Assembly: GCA_033296885.1 (NCBI GenBank)
Contig: MU863979.1
Span: forward strand, 62,001-126,000
Direction: 5' to 3'
DNA from: Triangularia verruculosa
Taxonomy: Eukaryota > Ascomycota > Sordariomycetes > Sordariales > Podosporaceae
Length of the DNA stretch: 64,000 nt
Shown here: piece after piece, positions 1-10,626 of the stretch
Layout of the letters: each line of letters opens with the position of its first letter
How positions within the stretch are numbered: the first letter of the stretch is position 1
Made by a program: the position numbers and the translations under genes
Notes under the pieces: generated by a model
What the model was told of the DNA's origin: nothing
The model's input: only the letters and a program-made list of their open reading frames with translations
The model's database searches: none

Positions 1-735
1 ACTAAAATAGCTCCCCGACTTTAATATTGGCTACTGTAGACTAGCTTACTAAAAGTACAATAGCTATAATATACCAGGTGGCTCTTCTTCGTGCAGAGAA
101 CACTTCACTCCGCAAGGCCAACGAGGCACTAAGTAAACGCCGGAGAGCTAAAAAAACACGTGTACGGCTCGGAGGATCACTTACTGTACAAAATGCAAAG
201 GATATACTTGACTAGAAGGCCGTAGGTGGGGAGGCAGCGTAAGAAACGCAGCAGGATAGCGGTAATGCAGGGAGGGCTCGTACGAAGGTTCGGTGCTGTA
301 GTGTGTGCGGCAAGCCTGGCCATAATACGCGTACATGCCAGGAGGCTGCAGAAACCTCTAATTCATCTGTTTCTAATTCAATTATTGTAGTTTCCGAATG
401 TTATAGTTGTGTAATTGAGGATAGTTGTGGTAGGGTAACGGAGAGTGCGCGACTCGCTTATATGCGCAGCTCGCTTATAATGTACGTTATGCAATTTATA
501 AGTGTCTTCTTCTGTTAGAAAAATAGACAAATTCGTCCATATCTAAAGTTGCAATTTTAATATAAATAGTGGTTCTAGTGGGTTTGATAACAGGCTACTG
601 GCACGCGCAAGGAGAAAACGGAAGTCATGATCAGTTTTGGTTGCGGCAAGTATAGCCGAACGGTCCTTGGACACACTTCAGCTCAGGGTGATGCTCACTG
701 CGCTCACCTTTTGCTCACCTTGTGAGACCAATACA
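1..735 (+). mobile_element. Relic of a pogo/Fot1-type (DDE1) transposon, 3' end
   Basis: In the frame starting at base 72 the sequence reads as the C-terminal tail of a fungal pogo-family transposase. A basic, Leu-rich stretch (ALLRAENTSLRKANEALSKR) is followed by a CCHC zinc knuckle (CCSVCGKPGHNTRTC) at about 288-335. Between them are two in-frame stops, TAG at 213-215 and TAA at 240-242. Each differs from a Gln codon (CAG, CAA) by one C-to-T change, as expected of repeat-induced point mutation. Upstream of 72 the same frame is degenerate and also has stops. The 3' part (about 520-735) is non-coding and ends in repeated GCTCAC units around 690-725, which may be the terminal repeat. The element is dead, and its 5' part lies outside the window. 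Confidence 0.75.
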
Positions 736-810
736 GACTGACCCAAAAATTTTGTCGGGTGTGACTATATAGGTAGTTATATACATCCACAGGACACCCC
801 ATCCTGTTCA

Positions 811-2733
811 TTATGGCGTGTAAGCAGGAGGGGGCTCGTTAGGTCCCGCTGGTTCCCGAGGCTTGTAAGTAGGCGGTCTAGCCAGTCTTGAAGGTATGTC
901 CACCGTGGGTAGAGTGGTAGATAAGTTTATACTCGGCTGGGAAGGCCCGTCCGCAGCGGACCGTGATGCCGCGAGGGCCGCAAGTGACAATGTGTCACGG
1001 CGTTGCAGTGCCGCTGCTCTTGCTGCTCTTGCTGCCTCCTTCCGTCTTGTACGGCTGTAACACGCCCCAAGAATCAGGGCAAACAACACAAAAGCAGCAA
1101 TCGCCACACTAACTGCAACGGCTTTTGTTGGATTTTCTCCAGTTTGTGAGCTTCTTGACGGTGCTGGCGAGCTCGGCGATCCCCCATCTGGTGTTTGGTC
1201 TTCGAGAGCAATCCAATGGCTTCGCCAAGTCAAATAGTAATCCGAGACATTCTGGAAGTGTGGATTCGGGGTGAGGAATTCGTCATCTGGTGCAATGTTG
1301 ACCAGATCTTGAGAAATACCGGCATCTGGTCCAATACCCTGGGCCAGATACACCAGATTCTTGTCATAGTTGACGCCGAAAAATGCCGCTTGAAGAAACG
1401 CGCGACCAAGCTTCCAATAACCGACCTGTGGCTCTACCGACCGGCACGGAAAGATTCGTCGCCTTGCATGTCCAGCCCATCCGATTGGGGGTTCACTTTG
1501 AAGCGCAAGAAGATAGAGTGGCACCTTGATCGTAACCGTTTGGCTGCTGGGGAAATCGCCCTGCCCGGGAGCACGAGCGCGGTTGGACTGCAGTGTAAAG
1601 CTCATGTAGGCCGTAGAGTTCATGATCCGCGTGTACCAACTACGGGGTTCGTAAATCTGTTCATCGTCCCAAAACCAAAGTTTGTAGTAATCCTCCCATT
1701 TTACAGGGAGATGCTCGGCCGCGTTCTCACAGATACCGGAAGGAAGGTACAAGTAGGGGAGTGTCGGATCGGGAACAACTAGAGCGTATTCCTTGAGGTC
1801 ATCGTTGTTTTCTGTTTGTAGCCGTGCTGTGCTGTTCATGTTGGGTGGCATCGGGGCCAGGATGGACTTGTTTTTTCCGAGACTTGCAGCCCAATTGCCA
1901 AACGGAGAAGCTCCGACCTCCCACCCAAGCGCCGCATCCTTCAAATAGATTCGGGGCAACCCGCTCTCTCCACTGGTGTCAAAAGCATTCGGCTCCTCCA
2001 TAAGATCAAAGCTGGCCACCTCGCCCACCACACGGGCAGCGTTGTATCCTCCAAGTGTGAAATCACCGCTTTGATTCCACTTTGGGCTCCCCATATGCAG
2101 CCCGAACGAGTTGCTATCAATCACGCCTGCCTCCTTGAGCTGCGCGAGAATACTCTTCGAGCCTGGTTTGTCGGTCGGCGCAAGAGCCAATGTTCCTCCC
2201 ACTTCGTTCGTAATTCCCCCATGCGCACTTGGATACCATATAGCCGAGCCCAGAAGTGCGGAGACTGGGGCTTTCACATGGTGGAACGTTGTGTGGTTGC
2301 CTCCGATTGTTGGGATCGACATGTCCCAATCTGGGACTCGCTGGCCCGTTTGATACCATTCCGTGAAAGATGAAGACGTTGATCGAGAGAAGAATCCGAG
2401 CGAGACAGACGCTTGCTCTTCTGGAGTCAAGTCAAAACTCTTCCATAAAACCTCCGATATATTGGTCCATGGTGAGGGCCAGACCGGGGAGACCGTCGAA
2501 GAGCTTACCGTGTCTGTTGATTCGTGCTTGTTCATGACTAAGGGGAGGGCGTGCCATGGCCCATCAGGACCAAAGGTCCCGAGCCTGAACGGATCTCCGG
2601 GGAATCTGCTGTCTGTCGTCCATTGTACTTTCACAACCTTTTTGATAGAGGGAGTAGTGGGGTCCTGGCAATTTGCTACTTGAGTCAAAGCCAGCAAGGA
2701 AAGAAAGCTCGCGGGTGTATGACGGTAGTGCAT
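811..2733 (-). CDS. Membrane-anchored aspartic-peptidase-like (pepsin A1 fold) protein
   Basis: Single-exon gene of 640 aa. I start it at the ATG at 2733, because the peptide from there (MHYRHTPASFLSLLALTQVA) looks like a signal peptide; an earlier ATG at 2811 would put 26 unlikely residues in front. The body has features of a fungal pepsin-like family: an FGLHMGSPKW...GDFTLGGYNAARVVG segment and the VVPDPTLPYLYLPSGIC segment at the usual second-lobe position. Near the C-terminus a Ser/Pro-rich linker is followed by one membrane helix (KAVAVSVAIAAFVLFALIL) and a short Arg/Ala-rich cytosolic tail ending in a Pro-rich PPPAYTP. Many NxS/T sites fit an extracellular domain. A classical DTG is not visible in the first lobe, so protease activity is doubtful. 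Topology: type I surface protein. Function unknown. Confidence 0.75.
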   Translation of the reverse strand: MHYRHTPASFLSLLALTQVANCQDPTTPSIKKVVKVQWTTDSRFPGDPFRLGTFGPDGPWHALPLVMNKHESTDTVSSSTVSPVWPSPWTNISEVLWKSFDLTPEEQASVSLGFFSRSTSSSFTEWYQTGQRVPDWDMSIPTIGGNHTTFHHVKAPVSALLGSAIWYPSAHGGITNEVGGTLALAPTDKPGSKSILAQLKEAGVIDSNSFGLHMGSPKWNQSGDFTLGGYNAARVVGEVASFDLMEEPNAFDTSGESGLPRIYLKDAALGWEVGASPFGNWAASLGKNKSILAPMPPNMNSTARLQTENNDDLKEYALVVPDPTLPYLYLPSGICENAAEHLPVKWEDYYKLWFWDDEQIYEPRSWYTRIMNSTAYMSFTLQSNRARAPGQGDFPSSQTVTIKVPLYLLALQSEPPIGWAGHARRRIFPCRSVEPQVGYWKLGRAFLQAAFFGVNYDKNLVYLAQGIGPDAGISQDLVNIAPDDEFLTPNPHFQNVSDYYLTWRSHWIALEDQTPDGGSPSSPAPSRSSQTGENPTKAVAVSVAIAAFVLFALILGACYSRTRRKEAARAARAAALQRRDTLSLAALAASRSAADGPSQPSINLSTTLPTVDIPSRLARPPTYKPREPAGPNEPPPAYTP

Positions 2734-3501
2734 TTTGTAATATACATAGTGCCCAAACGCACAATATGAGGGAAGGACGGTGTAGGACAGATGTGAAATG
2801 GCGTCCAACACGTGAGGGGTACAGCAACTTTATCATCACGGTCAATTTGATGCTGCAAGAAACACCTCACGACTGCGCCTCACCATCACACGGTGCCAAC
2901 GTGCCGTTGCCAATCCTCAGCTGACCCAGGCAATGGAACTACTCCGCAGCAGCTTGGCATGGCAGCCCGACCAAGTTGGCGTCTTCACACTTGTAAAACC
3001 CGTGCCGAATTCCGTTCTAAGTGTGGCTTACAGCCCAAGGCGCTCTTTACACAAGTTCCATGCAGACGTCGAAGAGTCCCTGCACTACCACCCTATGAGA
3101 ACCCCTGAATGGCATCACAACAAATGCTCACCAGGTGACTGCAAAGACGTAATATTTCTACAAACTGATCGGAAGACAGTGAAGCAAGGTAAAGTGATAT
3201 CCTCTCGGCAGAGGTACTAGTACATGGTAATCGTGACAACATCCTCGACGCGCAACAACAACAACAAACAGGGGTATCTCCATCCAAAAACAGAAAAAGA
3301 CCGCTCCCGCCAAACGCTCCTGTGTACTTAATAAAATCCAAAGTGTGTTCAAGGGCAAATATGTTGAACGAAGAAGAGCAAAGAGGAGACCAAAGGAAAA
3401 CGACAAAGGAAAAACACAACACTCCCGTCATACCTAAAATCCTACACGGCATCCCATCATTTTCTCACCCAAGCCCAAAAGCAAAGACACATGCCTCCAC
3501 C
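2734..3501. other. Intergenic region between a 5' and a 3' end
   Basis: This stretch lies between the start of the pepsin-like gene and the stop of the rhodopsin-domain gene, both on the minus strand. It should hold the promoter of the former and the 3' UTR of the latter. A short A-rich CAACAACAACAACAAAC run lies around 3254-3270. I see no credible gene or RNA. Confidence 0.6.
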
Positions 3502-4998
3502 TTACCACGCCTCCTTCGGTCTCGCCGGCGGCGGCCCCGGGTCGCTATGCTGAACACTTCTCGCATCCTCAGTAACGTCAAACTCCGTCAGCACCACAAT
3601 CCCCTTGTGACTCGTGTCCTTGTGGGCAGTTCTCGGTCCGCCAGAGACATCAGTCTTCATATTCTGCATCTTGATCTCGTTGACGATTCTCTCCTCGCTC
3701 TCGGTGAACGTAACGTTGGTCATAATGTTGGCGCTGTTGCCATTACCACGACGGAACTGGGAGCGAGAGTTGGAACCGCCGGCGCCGCCACCACCAATAG
3801 AACGGAAGCCATCAGGGGTCTTGTACTTGTTGTCGGTGGTGCGCTGGGAGGTGGAGCCGAAGAGGGGCTTGAGCCATGCTTTGAAGAGGGGGAAGACCAT
3901 GGGGAGGTTAGTGGTGACCACGGCGACGAAGGCTTCGCGGGTGCCCCAGGCGCCGGCGAGTTCGGCTCCGTTGACATCGTCCTAGTGAGACGGAGTTAGT
4001 GAGTTGCGTCCGAGGCAAACGGAAAACGAAACTGGGGGTGCTTACGGTGACGACGAAGATCGTCTTCAAGGTGGCGCAGACGAGAACGAAGATACCGGCG
4101 CTGAGGACGAGAGTCGAACCAATTTTCTCGACTAGACGCAATCGAGAGCCCCAGAGAAGGGGCAAAGGAATGATGATCAGGTATATGTCGGATGTCACGT
4201 TCGCAGCAAAGGAAGCCCAGACGACGGGGCTGGAAACGGCGGGCTGACAACTGTTACCTGGGTTCTATTGGCAAGCATCAATGGTTAGCAACGTCCAACG
4301 GGTGAGGTGGTGATATACTAGATAGAACCTACCGGGTTGATCTGCCAGTACTTGTGGAACGGCAGGCAGCCGACGAAGACGGCCAACACGGAGGCGAGCC
4401 ATCCTGCAATGATGAGGACGAAACCAGCGTGCACACGCATGCGGTAACGACGTCCAAGGCCGTTCTATGACCGAGTTAATATCTGTGTAGAGCAACAAGA
4501 TGGAGCAGCCATACCGTCAACCGAAGGTAGAAGAAAAGCACGGCCAGCTTGAGAATAAGCATTAAAGTCGAATAGCAGGTCCATCCCATCACCTGGATCT
4601 TGGAACCGATAACCCTTCTGTCCCATTCTGGATCACTGGGAAGTAACAGCATTCGTTGTTCATCTGTCATGCCATTGTTTGCCAGGCCTTGGGCAAGGTT
4701 GCCAATCTGATAGCCCAAGGATGCTTGCGTGGTGTAGAAAAGCTGCGGTGACCATCGATCGTCAGCACTGTATGGTTACCTGAGGTTGGACAGCAATATC
4801 ACTTACAATTGCCACCCATACGAGGTAGTCATCTGTCTCAAAGTTGGCAAAGCCAACCTGCTGAAGGCGGGAGTAAGTCCGCAGAGCTGTGGTGCAAACA
4901 CCTATCGCATAGAGCGTCCAGAGAGTGATGTTGAAGGTCCTGGCAGCGGCCATCGCCGCAGCGATGGCCTCAGGAGAAGGTGGACCCGCGTCCGCCAT
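3502..4998 (-). CDS. Rhodopsin-domain (Pth11-like) seven-helix integral membrane protein
   Basis: Five exons on the minus strand: 4998-4807, 4742-4515, 4464-4333, 4264-4046 and 3981-3502. All four introns (50-68 nt) are phase 0 with clean GT-AG ends. The protein is 416 aa. It opens with a helix (FNITLWTLYAIGVCTTALRTYSRL) and carries the fungal rhodopsin-domain hallmarks: ETDDYLVWVA after helix 1, GWTCYSTLMLILKLAVLFFYLRL, the 'HAGFVLIIAGWLASVLAVFVGCLPFHKYW' type helix, an NSCQPA loop, then TSDIYLIIIPLPLLW and a LVLSAGIFVLVCATLKTIFV helix. The last exon holds one more helix (TREAFVAVVTTNLPMVFPLFK) and a hydrophilic cytosolic tail. This family includes Pth11-type putative receptors of filamentous ascomycetes. 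No CFEM domain is present. Ligand and pathway unknown. Confidence 0.88.
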
Positions 4999-6453
4999 CG
5001 GGTCTCGTTATCAACGACCGGTCGATTCGGCTATCGAGGCAAATCTGGGGAATCGCAAGACGTTCGGATGCTGAGACCCGATAAAAATCAAAAAGGGCGA
5101 AAAGACGAGAAGATCACGACAAGAAGGACATGGGACCCATCACGGATTTGTACATCGGGCAAAAGATTGACGACCACGACTCCTTTCTGTCCACGGGAGG
5201 ATCAACAAGGACCTGCGGCAGCTGAGGAACCCCATCGGAGGGCCGAGGCGAGCCTTTCTGGCAGGAGAAACGTGAAGGGACTTAAAGGGGTGACGTGCAT
5301 GTCCTTGTTTGCTTTTTCCCTCTGTTGCTGAAGATAGTTCTTCATGCAACTCGCAAGACGGAACTTTCCTGGAACCTCTTCCGGTTAGTCTGGCCGATAT
5401 GCACCCTCTGTCGATGCAACCTTGCAGCTCTGGGACCAATGGCGGCACTTGGGCCAGTCAACACTAGGCGAGCACGGACAAAGCTCGCCTCCGCCACGTC
5501 TCCCCTGCCCTGGACGCCGAATGGCTTGTTCTCCAAACATCGTGGAGGTTGAAGTATTTAGCTGCGTGTGTTAACAGTCTTGGAAGGTTCATGCCCCCAC
5601 ATCCATGTCCACTGTTGCATTCTCAGGGGCGTCTTGCGAAATGCTACGTTCCATGAATAGTGCACCTAGGTACCAGCTGAAGTCTCACACTGCTCCGAGA
5701 AATTCAGGCGGCCCTTGGCCCTACCTCATAACAATACTCCAGGCATGTTTGAATTCAAGAAATCCGCGATGTCCTTTGAGGTATTTCACGCTCACCATCG
5801 ATCGATAGCACTCAACCGTCACCGACGCCCGCCGTCACATCCGGACCGGATTATTCACGAGAAACACCGCGGCTCGGCGTTCTTTACTGTTACGAGCAGA
5901 CAGTGGAGTTTCCGTGCGGATGGTGTGGATTAAATGTCCGGGCACTCAAACGACCCCCGGAACACCCCCCGGCTCGGCTAGATAGTGGGTTCCTGCTTAG
6001 CACTTTGGCCCGACTCCACCACACTCCAAGATGAAATCAAATGTCCAATAACTATCGGAGCCCTCTGGGTATCGTCGTCCGCTCCATTGACCATTCCCGT
6101 CTGAGCTGAGCTGACGTTGGCTAGCAGAAGATTCGGTTTTTGCCAAACATTTGACGATGGGGTATATTTGCCAAGATCATGCAACTTTGACAATAGTCGT
6201 ACTGTCGGTACAGGGAAAAGGGGAACGCTTCGGGCGTTGCCTGTTTTCGTCTGGTGCCTCGTGGCCGAGATGCCATGGCACGCATGAATGCAGCAGGCTA
6301 TTTGGTACCGGGGGGTTGGGTCCAGTGAACAAACAGTGGCTGGACCCGACGACCTGGACCGCCGCCCGCCCACCATATAACACCCGCGGGATCGCGCGTT
6401 CTTTGAGTGTCTTTTCGGCGTTGCTTTTTGCATTCCTCTCTCCAGTCATCACA
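4999..6453. other. Intergenic region, divergent promoters
   Basis: This is 1.45 kb between the divergently transcribed rhodopsin-domain gene and the flavin oxidoreductase gene, so it should hold both promoters. A CACCTAGGTACC palindrome-like motif lies at about 5663-5674, and a TATA-like CATATAAC at about 6372-6379, some 75 nt upstream of the oxidoreductase ATG. No protein-coding or RNA gene is convincing. Confidence 0.55.
6372..6379 (+). promoter_or_regulatory. Putative TATA box of the flavin oxidoreductase gene
   Basis: CATATAAC about 75 nt upstream of the ATG at 6454, in a GC-rich context. The position and sequence fit a TATA element. Assigned by eye only. Confidence 0.4.
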
Positions 6454-8068
6454 ATGCGCTGGCTCAGAAGCACTCTCTTGGCCGCGGCCACCTGGTCCGT
6501 CGCGTCTGCCCAGCTCCCCGAGCAGGAGGACCCGGACTTTACGCCCACTCCCGCTGAGTTCGCGGTTGACACCTTGTCTCACGCCCCAGGTTGCGGCATT
6601 GGTGACTTTTGGCGTCTCGCCAAAGATCTCTCGAGCGGAACCGAGATTCGCTACCCCAACAGCACCGAGTTTGACCAAGCCGTCGAAAGATGGTCCAACG
6701 TCGGTGCCCCAAGCGTCACCATCAGCGTGGCTCCCGCTACTGAGCAGGATGTAGTCAAGCTGGTATGTCCCCCTTGAAGCGAGAAATTGCCACTGCATGG
6801 AGTGTTAATCACGTTGACAGGTCCGCATTGCCAACAACTGCAATATTCCTTTCTTGGCCTACAATGGACGCCACGGTGCCACTACTACCTTGGGCCAGAT
6901 GACCTGGGGTATCTCCATCGACTTGAAGAAGTTGTCTGGCGTTACCATCGCGTCCAACGGACAGAGTGCTACTGTCCTTGGCGGCACCAACTCCAAGGTC
7001 GTCATCGACCACCTTTGGGCCAACGGCAAGCAGACTGTCACTGGTACTTGCGAGTGCGTCAGCTACATGGGCCCTGCCCTTGGTGGTGGTCACGGCTGGC
7101 TCCAGGGCCACCACGGCCTCATCGCCGATCAATGGATCTCCGCCAAGATCGTCACTGCCGATGGCCAGCTCCGCACGATCAACTCCAACTCTGATCTCTG
7201 GTGGGCCGTCAAGGGCGCCGGCCACAACTTCGGTATCGTCACCTCTGTCACCATCAAGGTCTACCCCGTTGTCAAGACCAATTGGGCCATCACCACCCTG
7301 ATGTACACCGGTGACAAGGTTGAGGCTCTCTACCAGGCCGCCAACGACCACCTCCTCCAGAATGGCTCTCAGCCCGTTGAAATCATCAACTGGTCCTACT
7401 GGATGAACATCCCCCCCATTGACCCCACTGGCCCTGTCATTGAGTTCTACATCATTCAGGAGGGTGTCACCGCTGTTGACACTGCCTACACTGCTCCCTT
7501 CATCGCCCTTGGCCCCATCTCCGTCACCCACAACACTGGAGATTACAAGGCTGTTTCCGCCTGGGTCGGCATCTCCCTTGATGGCCCCCCGTGCCAGAAG
7601 ACCGGCGCCGCCAACCCCCGCTTCCCTCTCTACCTCCCCCAGTACAACCCCTCCGCCATGGCTGATGTCTATGCCGCCTTCAAGGAGGGCACCAACTCCT
7701 CCTCTCCCTTTGCCAACTCCCTCTTCATGTTCGAGGGTTACTCCATGCAGGGTGTCAAGGCTGTCAACGCTGCCTCGGCCGCTTTCGCCTTCCGCCAGGA
7801 CAATCTCCTCACTGCTGCTCTTGTGCAGTACACTCCCGGCAGCGCTGCCCTGGATGCCCAGGCCAAGGCCTTCGGCAACCAGCTCCGCAACATCCTGCAC
7901 GCCGGCAGCGGCCGCACTCAGAAGCACACCTACGTCAACTATGCTTATGGTGATGAGAGCAAGCAGGAGTTGTACGGTCATGAGAGCTGGAGAACTTCCA
8001 GGCTCCTCCAGTTGAAGAACAAGTACGACGTCAGCCGTCGCTTCAACTTCTACAACCCCGCCGCCTAA
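6454..8068 (+). CDS. Secreted FAD-linked oxidoreductase, BBE/GOOX type
   Basis: Two exons, 6454-6762 and 6821-8068 (58-nt intron, phase 0), giving 518 aa. The N-terminus (MRWLRSTLLAAATWSVASAQ) is a signal peptide. The FAD_binding_4 (PCMH-type) domain follows, with both residues of bicovalent flavin attachment visible: His121 in NGRHG and Cys180 in GTCECVSYMG. Next come GPALGGGHGWLQGHHGL and the DLWWAVKGAGHNFGIVTSVT motif. The C-terminal BBE segment ends in KYDVSRRFNFYNPAA, the usual last Asn-Pro-containing motif. Relatives oxidise sugars, alcohols or secondary-metabolite intermediates with O2, producing H2O2. The coding sequence is markedly C-rich at third positions, suggesting strong expression. 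It is 3.5 kb from NRPS-1, so it could be a cluster oxidase, but it could equally be an independent oligosaccharide oxidase. Confidence 0.92.
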
Positions 8069-9175
8069 TCAATGCAGATTATGAGAGGACGATAATGAGA
8101 GGACGATAATGAACTCTGACTGGAATCCGGCGCATGTTTTTCTGTTTAGCATATAGTAATGTCATGTAGATAGGTACGATCATTAAAAACGTTCCCCTGA
8201 AGAGCAACGGCAGTTTATTCTTTGATTCGCTGCATCTCAATGTTCAGTACCTACCTGATGAGATCGAAGATTACAGCCAACACTGCCCTGCATTTTGCCA
8301 CTCTCAATCTCCATCTTGCTGCCCGCCCACCACAAGGTGCGTCTCCTGTAGCCACTTCCCACATGGCAAAATACCCAGTCTTCCTCTTGGGTATCTCTGA
8401 TTAGAACCAACAATTCCTCGTCTTCAAACTCATCCTCCCCCGACCAACGATACATCATCCCACCGGAACAAGCTCCGTACCCAGAACAGCGCCTGTCCAA
8501 AAAGGAAACATCACAGTCCCACGTGCGCCCGGGTGGTGTGCTAGCGTGCTTAGCGAGCTGCACTACCGTAACGAAAGAGCCAGGGGTCACCTCAAGCCCC
8601 AACCCCCAAGACGGATGCCGACTTCCAAGATTGGCGAAGAAGACGCTGATCTCCTTCTAGCTTACGCCATTCTTCGCTGCGACGGTGATATTTATCAAGC
8701 CTTTAAAACCAATGCCGGTCCGCTCCAGTTGCAGCGAGTCTGACGACTGCGCGTTTGCGATGCAACACGTGGCGGAGGGTCAAGGGTTGATACGAATAGT
8801 AAGGGTTCTGTTGAATGCAAGGGCTAGGGCGGGGGAAGGAGATAAGCTTATTCGGGGTTCGTTAAGGTTGTGGGCTGGCGCCCCTGAAATCTTAACAGGG
8901 GCTGGCGTGGAGGGCGGTCAACATCACGGTGATATTATTTGAGAGTTGGAGAAAATGGTGGTAAAACGGCGTTCGAAATTGGTTTCATAAGTACTCTTAG
9001 AATTATGAACCTAGGGAGGGTAACGAATATTTATTGCAATGAACGTTGCTCTCCCGCTTGTGCTTCTTATCTGCCAGGTTTGCCAAGTTCTCCCTCCACT
9101 GCCCTCCCCTACGCAAAACCGCAAAATTGTACCATGATAGAGCCCAAACTTGGAAAGGATTCCAACAATTCCTAA
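8069..9175. other. Intergenic region with a 14-nt tandem duplication
   Basis: This begins with the 3' UTR of the oxidoreductase gene. Two perfect head-to-tail copies of ATGAGAGGACGATA lie at 8081-8108, 13 bases after the stop codon. The rest has only short open frames on both strands without good starts. I see no gene. Confidence 0.55.
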
Positions 9176-9264
9176 GGGCAATTGGTCTAGGGGTATGATT
9201 TTCGCTTCGCATTCTGCAAAGATCGCCAATGTGAAAGGTCATGGGTTCAATTCCCATATTGTCC
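9176..9264 (+). tRNA. tRNA gene with intron; Pro-like body, anticodon reads CGC
   Basis: The 7-bp acceptor stem pairs GGGCAAT with ATTGTCC (one G-U). The T arm is ATGGG-TTCAATT-CCCAT and contains a B box (GGTTCAATTCC). The D arm (TTGGTCTAGGGGTATGATT) is the one typical of eukaryotic tRNA-Pro. The anticodon stem is TTCGC/GTGAA. If the loop is read in the standard way, the anticodon is CGC (Ala), followed by A37 and an intron of about 18 nt at the canonical position. TTTT (9269-9272) and TTTTT (9277-9281) downstream would terminate Pol III. It may be a tRNA-Pro(CGG) gene with a G-to-C change in the anticodon, or a pseudogene. Isotype is therefore uncertain, but the tRNA fold is clear. Confidence 0.7.
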
Positions 9265-9265
9265 A

Positions 9266-10626
9266 ATCTTTTGCACTTTTTGCCTCTTATCATGCATATC
9301 CCTGACTCGCCCCCCTGCTCTTTCCCCCACCACAAAGTCGAAGTAATTTTTAATGCCATCCTTCAAACTCAAGCTTTGAGCATGTGATTAGAGATGTATA
9401 AGTTGCTAGGTACCGTAGTACCTGAAACCTGCCCAAGTTCACTATCTATGTCGGCGGCTGTCATCGCCAGTATCATCAGCACCCGCGATTTCTACCATTA
9501 TTTAGGTAGTTCAGTAGCTGTCCGCAAAGTCGGCACTCCTATCACTCGAGCTTATCTCGCACTCCGGCTAGTTCCGCGTCAAGAGTGTTGATCTCTAGAA
9601 AATCATGACATTGGTGGCAATTTATGACATGCTGAAGGTCTTATTTTTAGCATATACAATTTATTTCGTTGCAAATCTCATACCAGAGCATGATCTTTAC
9701 ACTCCATTGCTCGGGACAAAAGATTTTGTTAGCCGATAACTTGCAGGCTTGGCCTAATATGCGGAGCGGTTCTAGATGGCCAAGTATATTGCATGAGACA
9801 AGCTTTGGCAGTGAAGACGGGACGAGGCGAGGACCAGGGAGTCGTCTTTCAGGGTCCTTACACAAAGATTCTAATTTCAACCTCACCTTCATAAACATGC
9901 TGGCGAGGTTTTTAAGATAGGTGGATGGCATATTTGGCCGACGGTGCCTGGTGCGGCTCTGAGCAGCCATGCACCCTACATGCAGGAAGAAACTGTCGTT
10001 CAATGTAACAACGGGACTTGGTAGTCCCAGGCCAAGTGAGTTTTCTTTTTGGATCTGGTAAGTGCGGTGGCTTTCTCCCTTGCAGTCGCCATAAGTACAC
10101 GCACCACGTCGTATGTGCAGGTAACCTAGGTAAGGTACCTATGCATGAGCAAGAGGACGGTTGAACACCTGGCTGACTGTCGTATTCAGCGCTCTTATAT
10201 TCGGCAATGGCCTCATCCTTTCCATGCTACCTGACTTCTGTAGTTCGTTTCCCGAGACAATAAGCTATCCACTCTCCTACCTGAACCACTGTCGGTTCTG
10301 TCAATCCCGTCATTTAACCTATAACATAACAGGAAGACGAGACCACCACCGGGGTTTGCGCCGACAGCTGCAGATGATTAAATAAAGCTCCTGTCAAAAA
10401 TGGCCACGGAGCTTCAATGTGGCGAAAATCTCGTTTATAGAAGCCACAAGGTGTCCTCGGGAGACTTCAGCCTGAATATTCACCACCACTGCAATCACGC
10501 ATGCCTTCCCGCCTTCAGTCAGTCTCGAACGCTTAAAGAGACAAAAGTTCCTGATAAGAGAATTATTTTCTGAACGATTTTTGGATTATCCCAACTTTCA
10601 CACTAGCATCACATCAAAAGAAAAAA
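9266..10626. other. Intergenic region
   Basis: This is 1.36 kb between the tRNA and the small secreted protein gene. It starts with Pol III terminator T-runs. GTACCTA/CCTAGGTA-type motifs occur at about 9406-9414 and 10121-10140. No coding sequence stands out on either strand. Confidence 0.5.

Noticed and set aside
303..518. Stand-alone 71-aa zinc-knuckle gene
   Set aside because: It has no ATG and reads as the tail of the transposase frame that starts further upstream.
6809..7981. 390-codon open frame antisense to the flavin oxidoreductase
   Set aside because: It is a by-product of strong third-position C bias in the real gene; its Gly/Val/Asp-rich translation has no domain features.
8237..8602. 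Minus-strand frame with a Cys/Trp/Asp-rich peptide
   Set aside because: It looks somewhat protein-like and has an acceptor-like CTTTTTGGACAG in it, but no start codon or upstream exon could be found.
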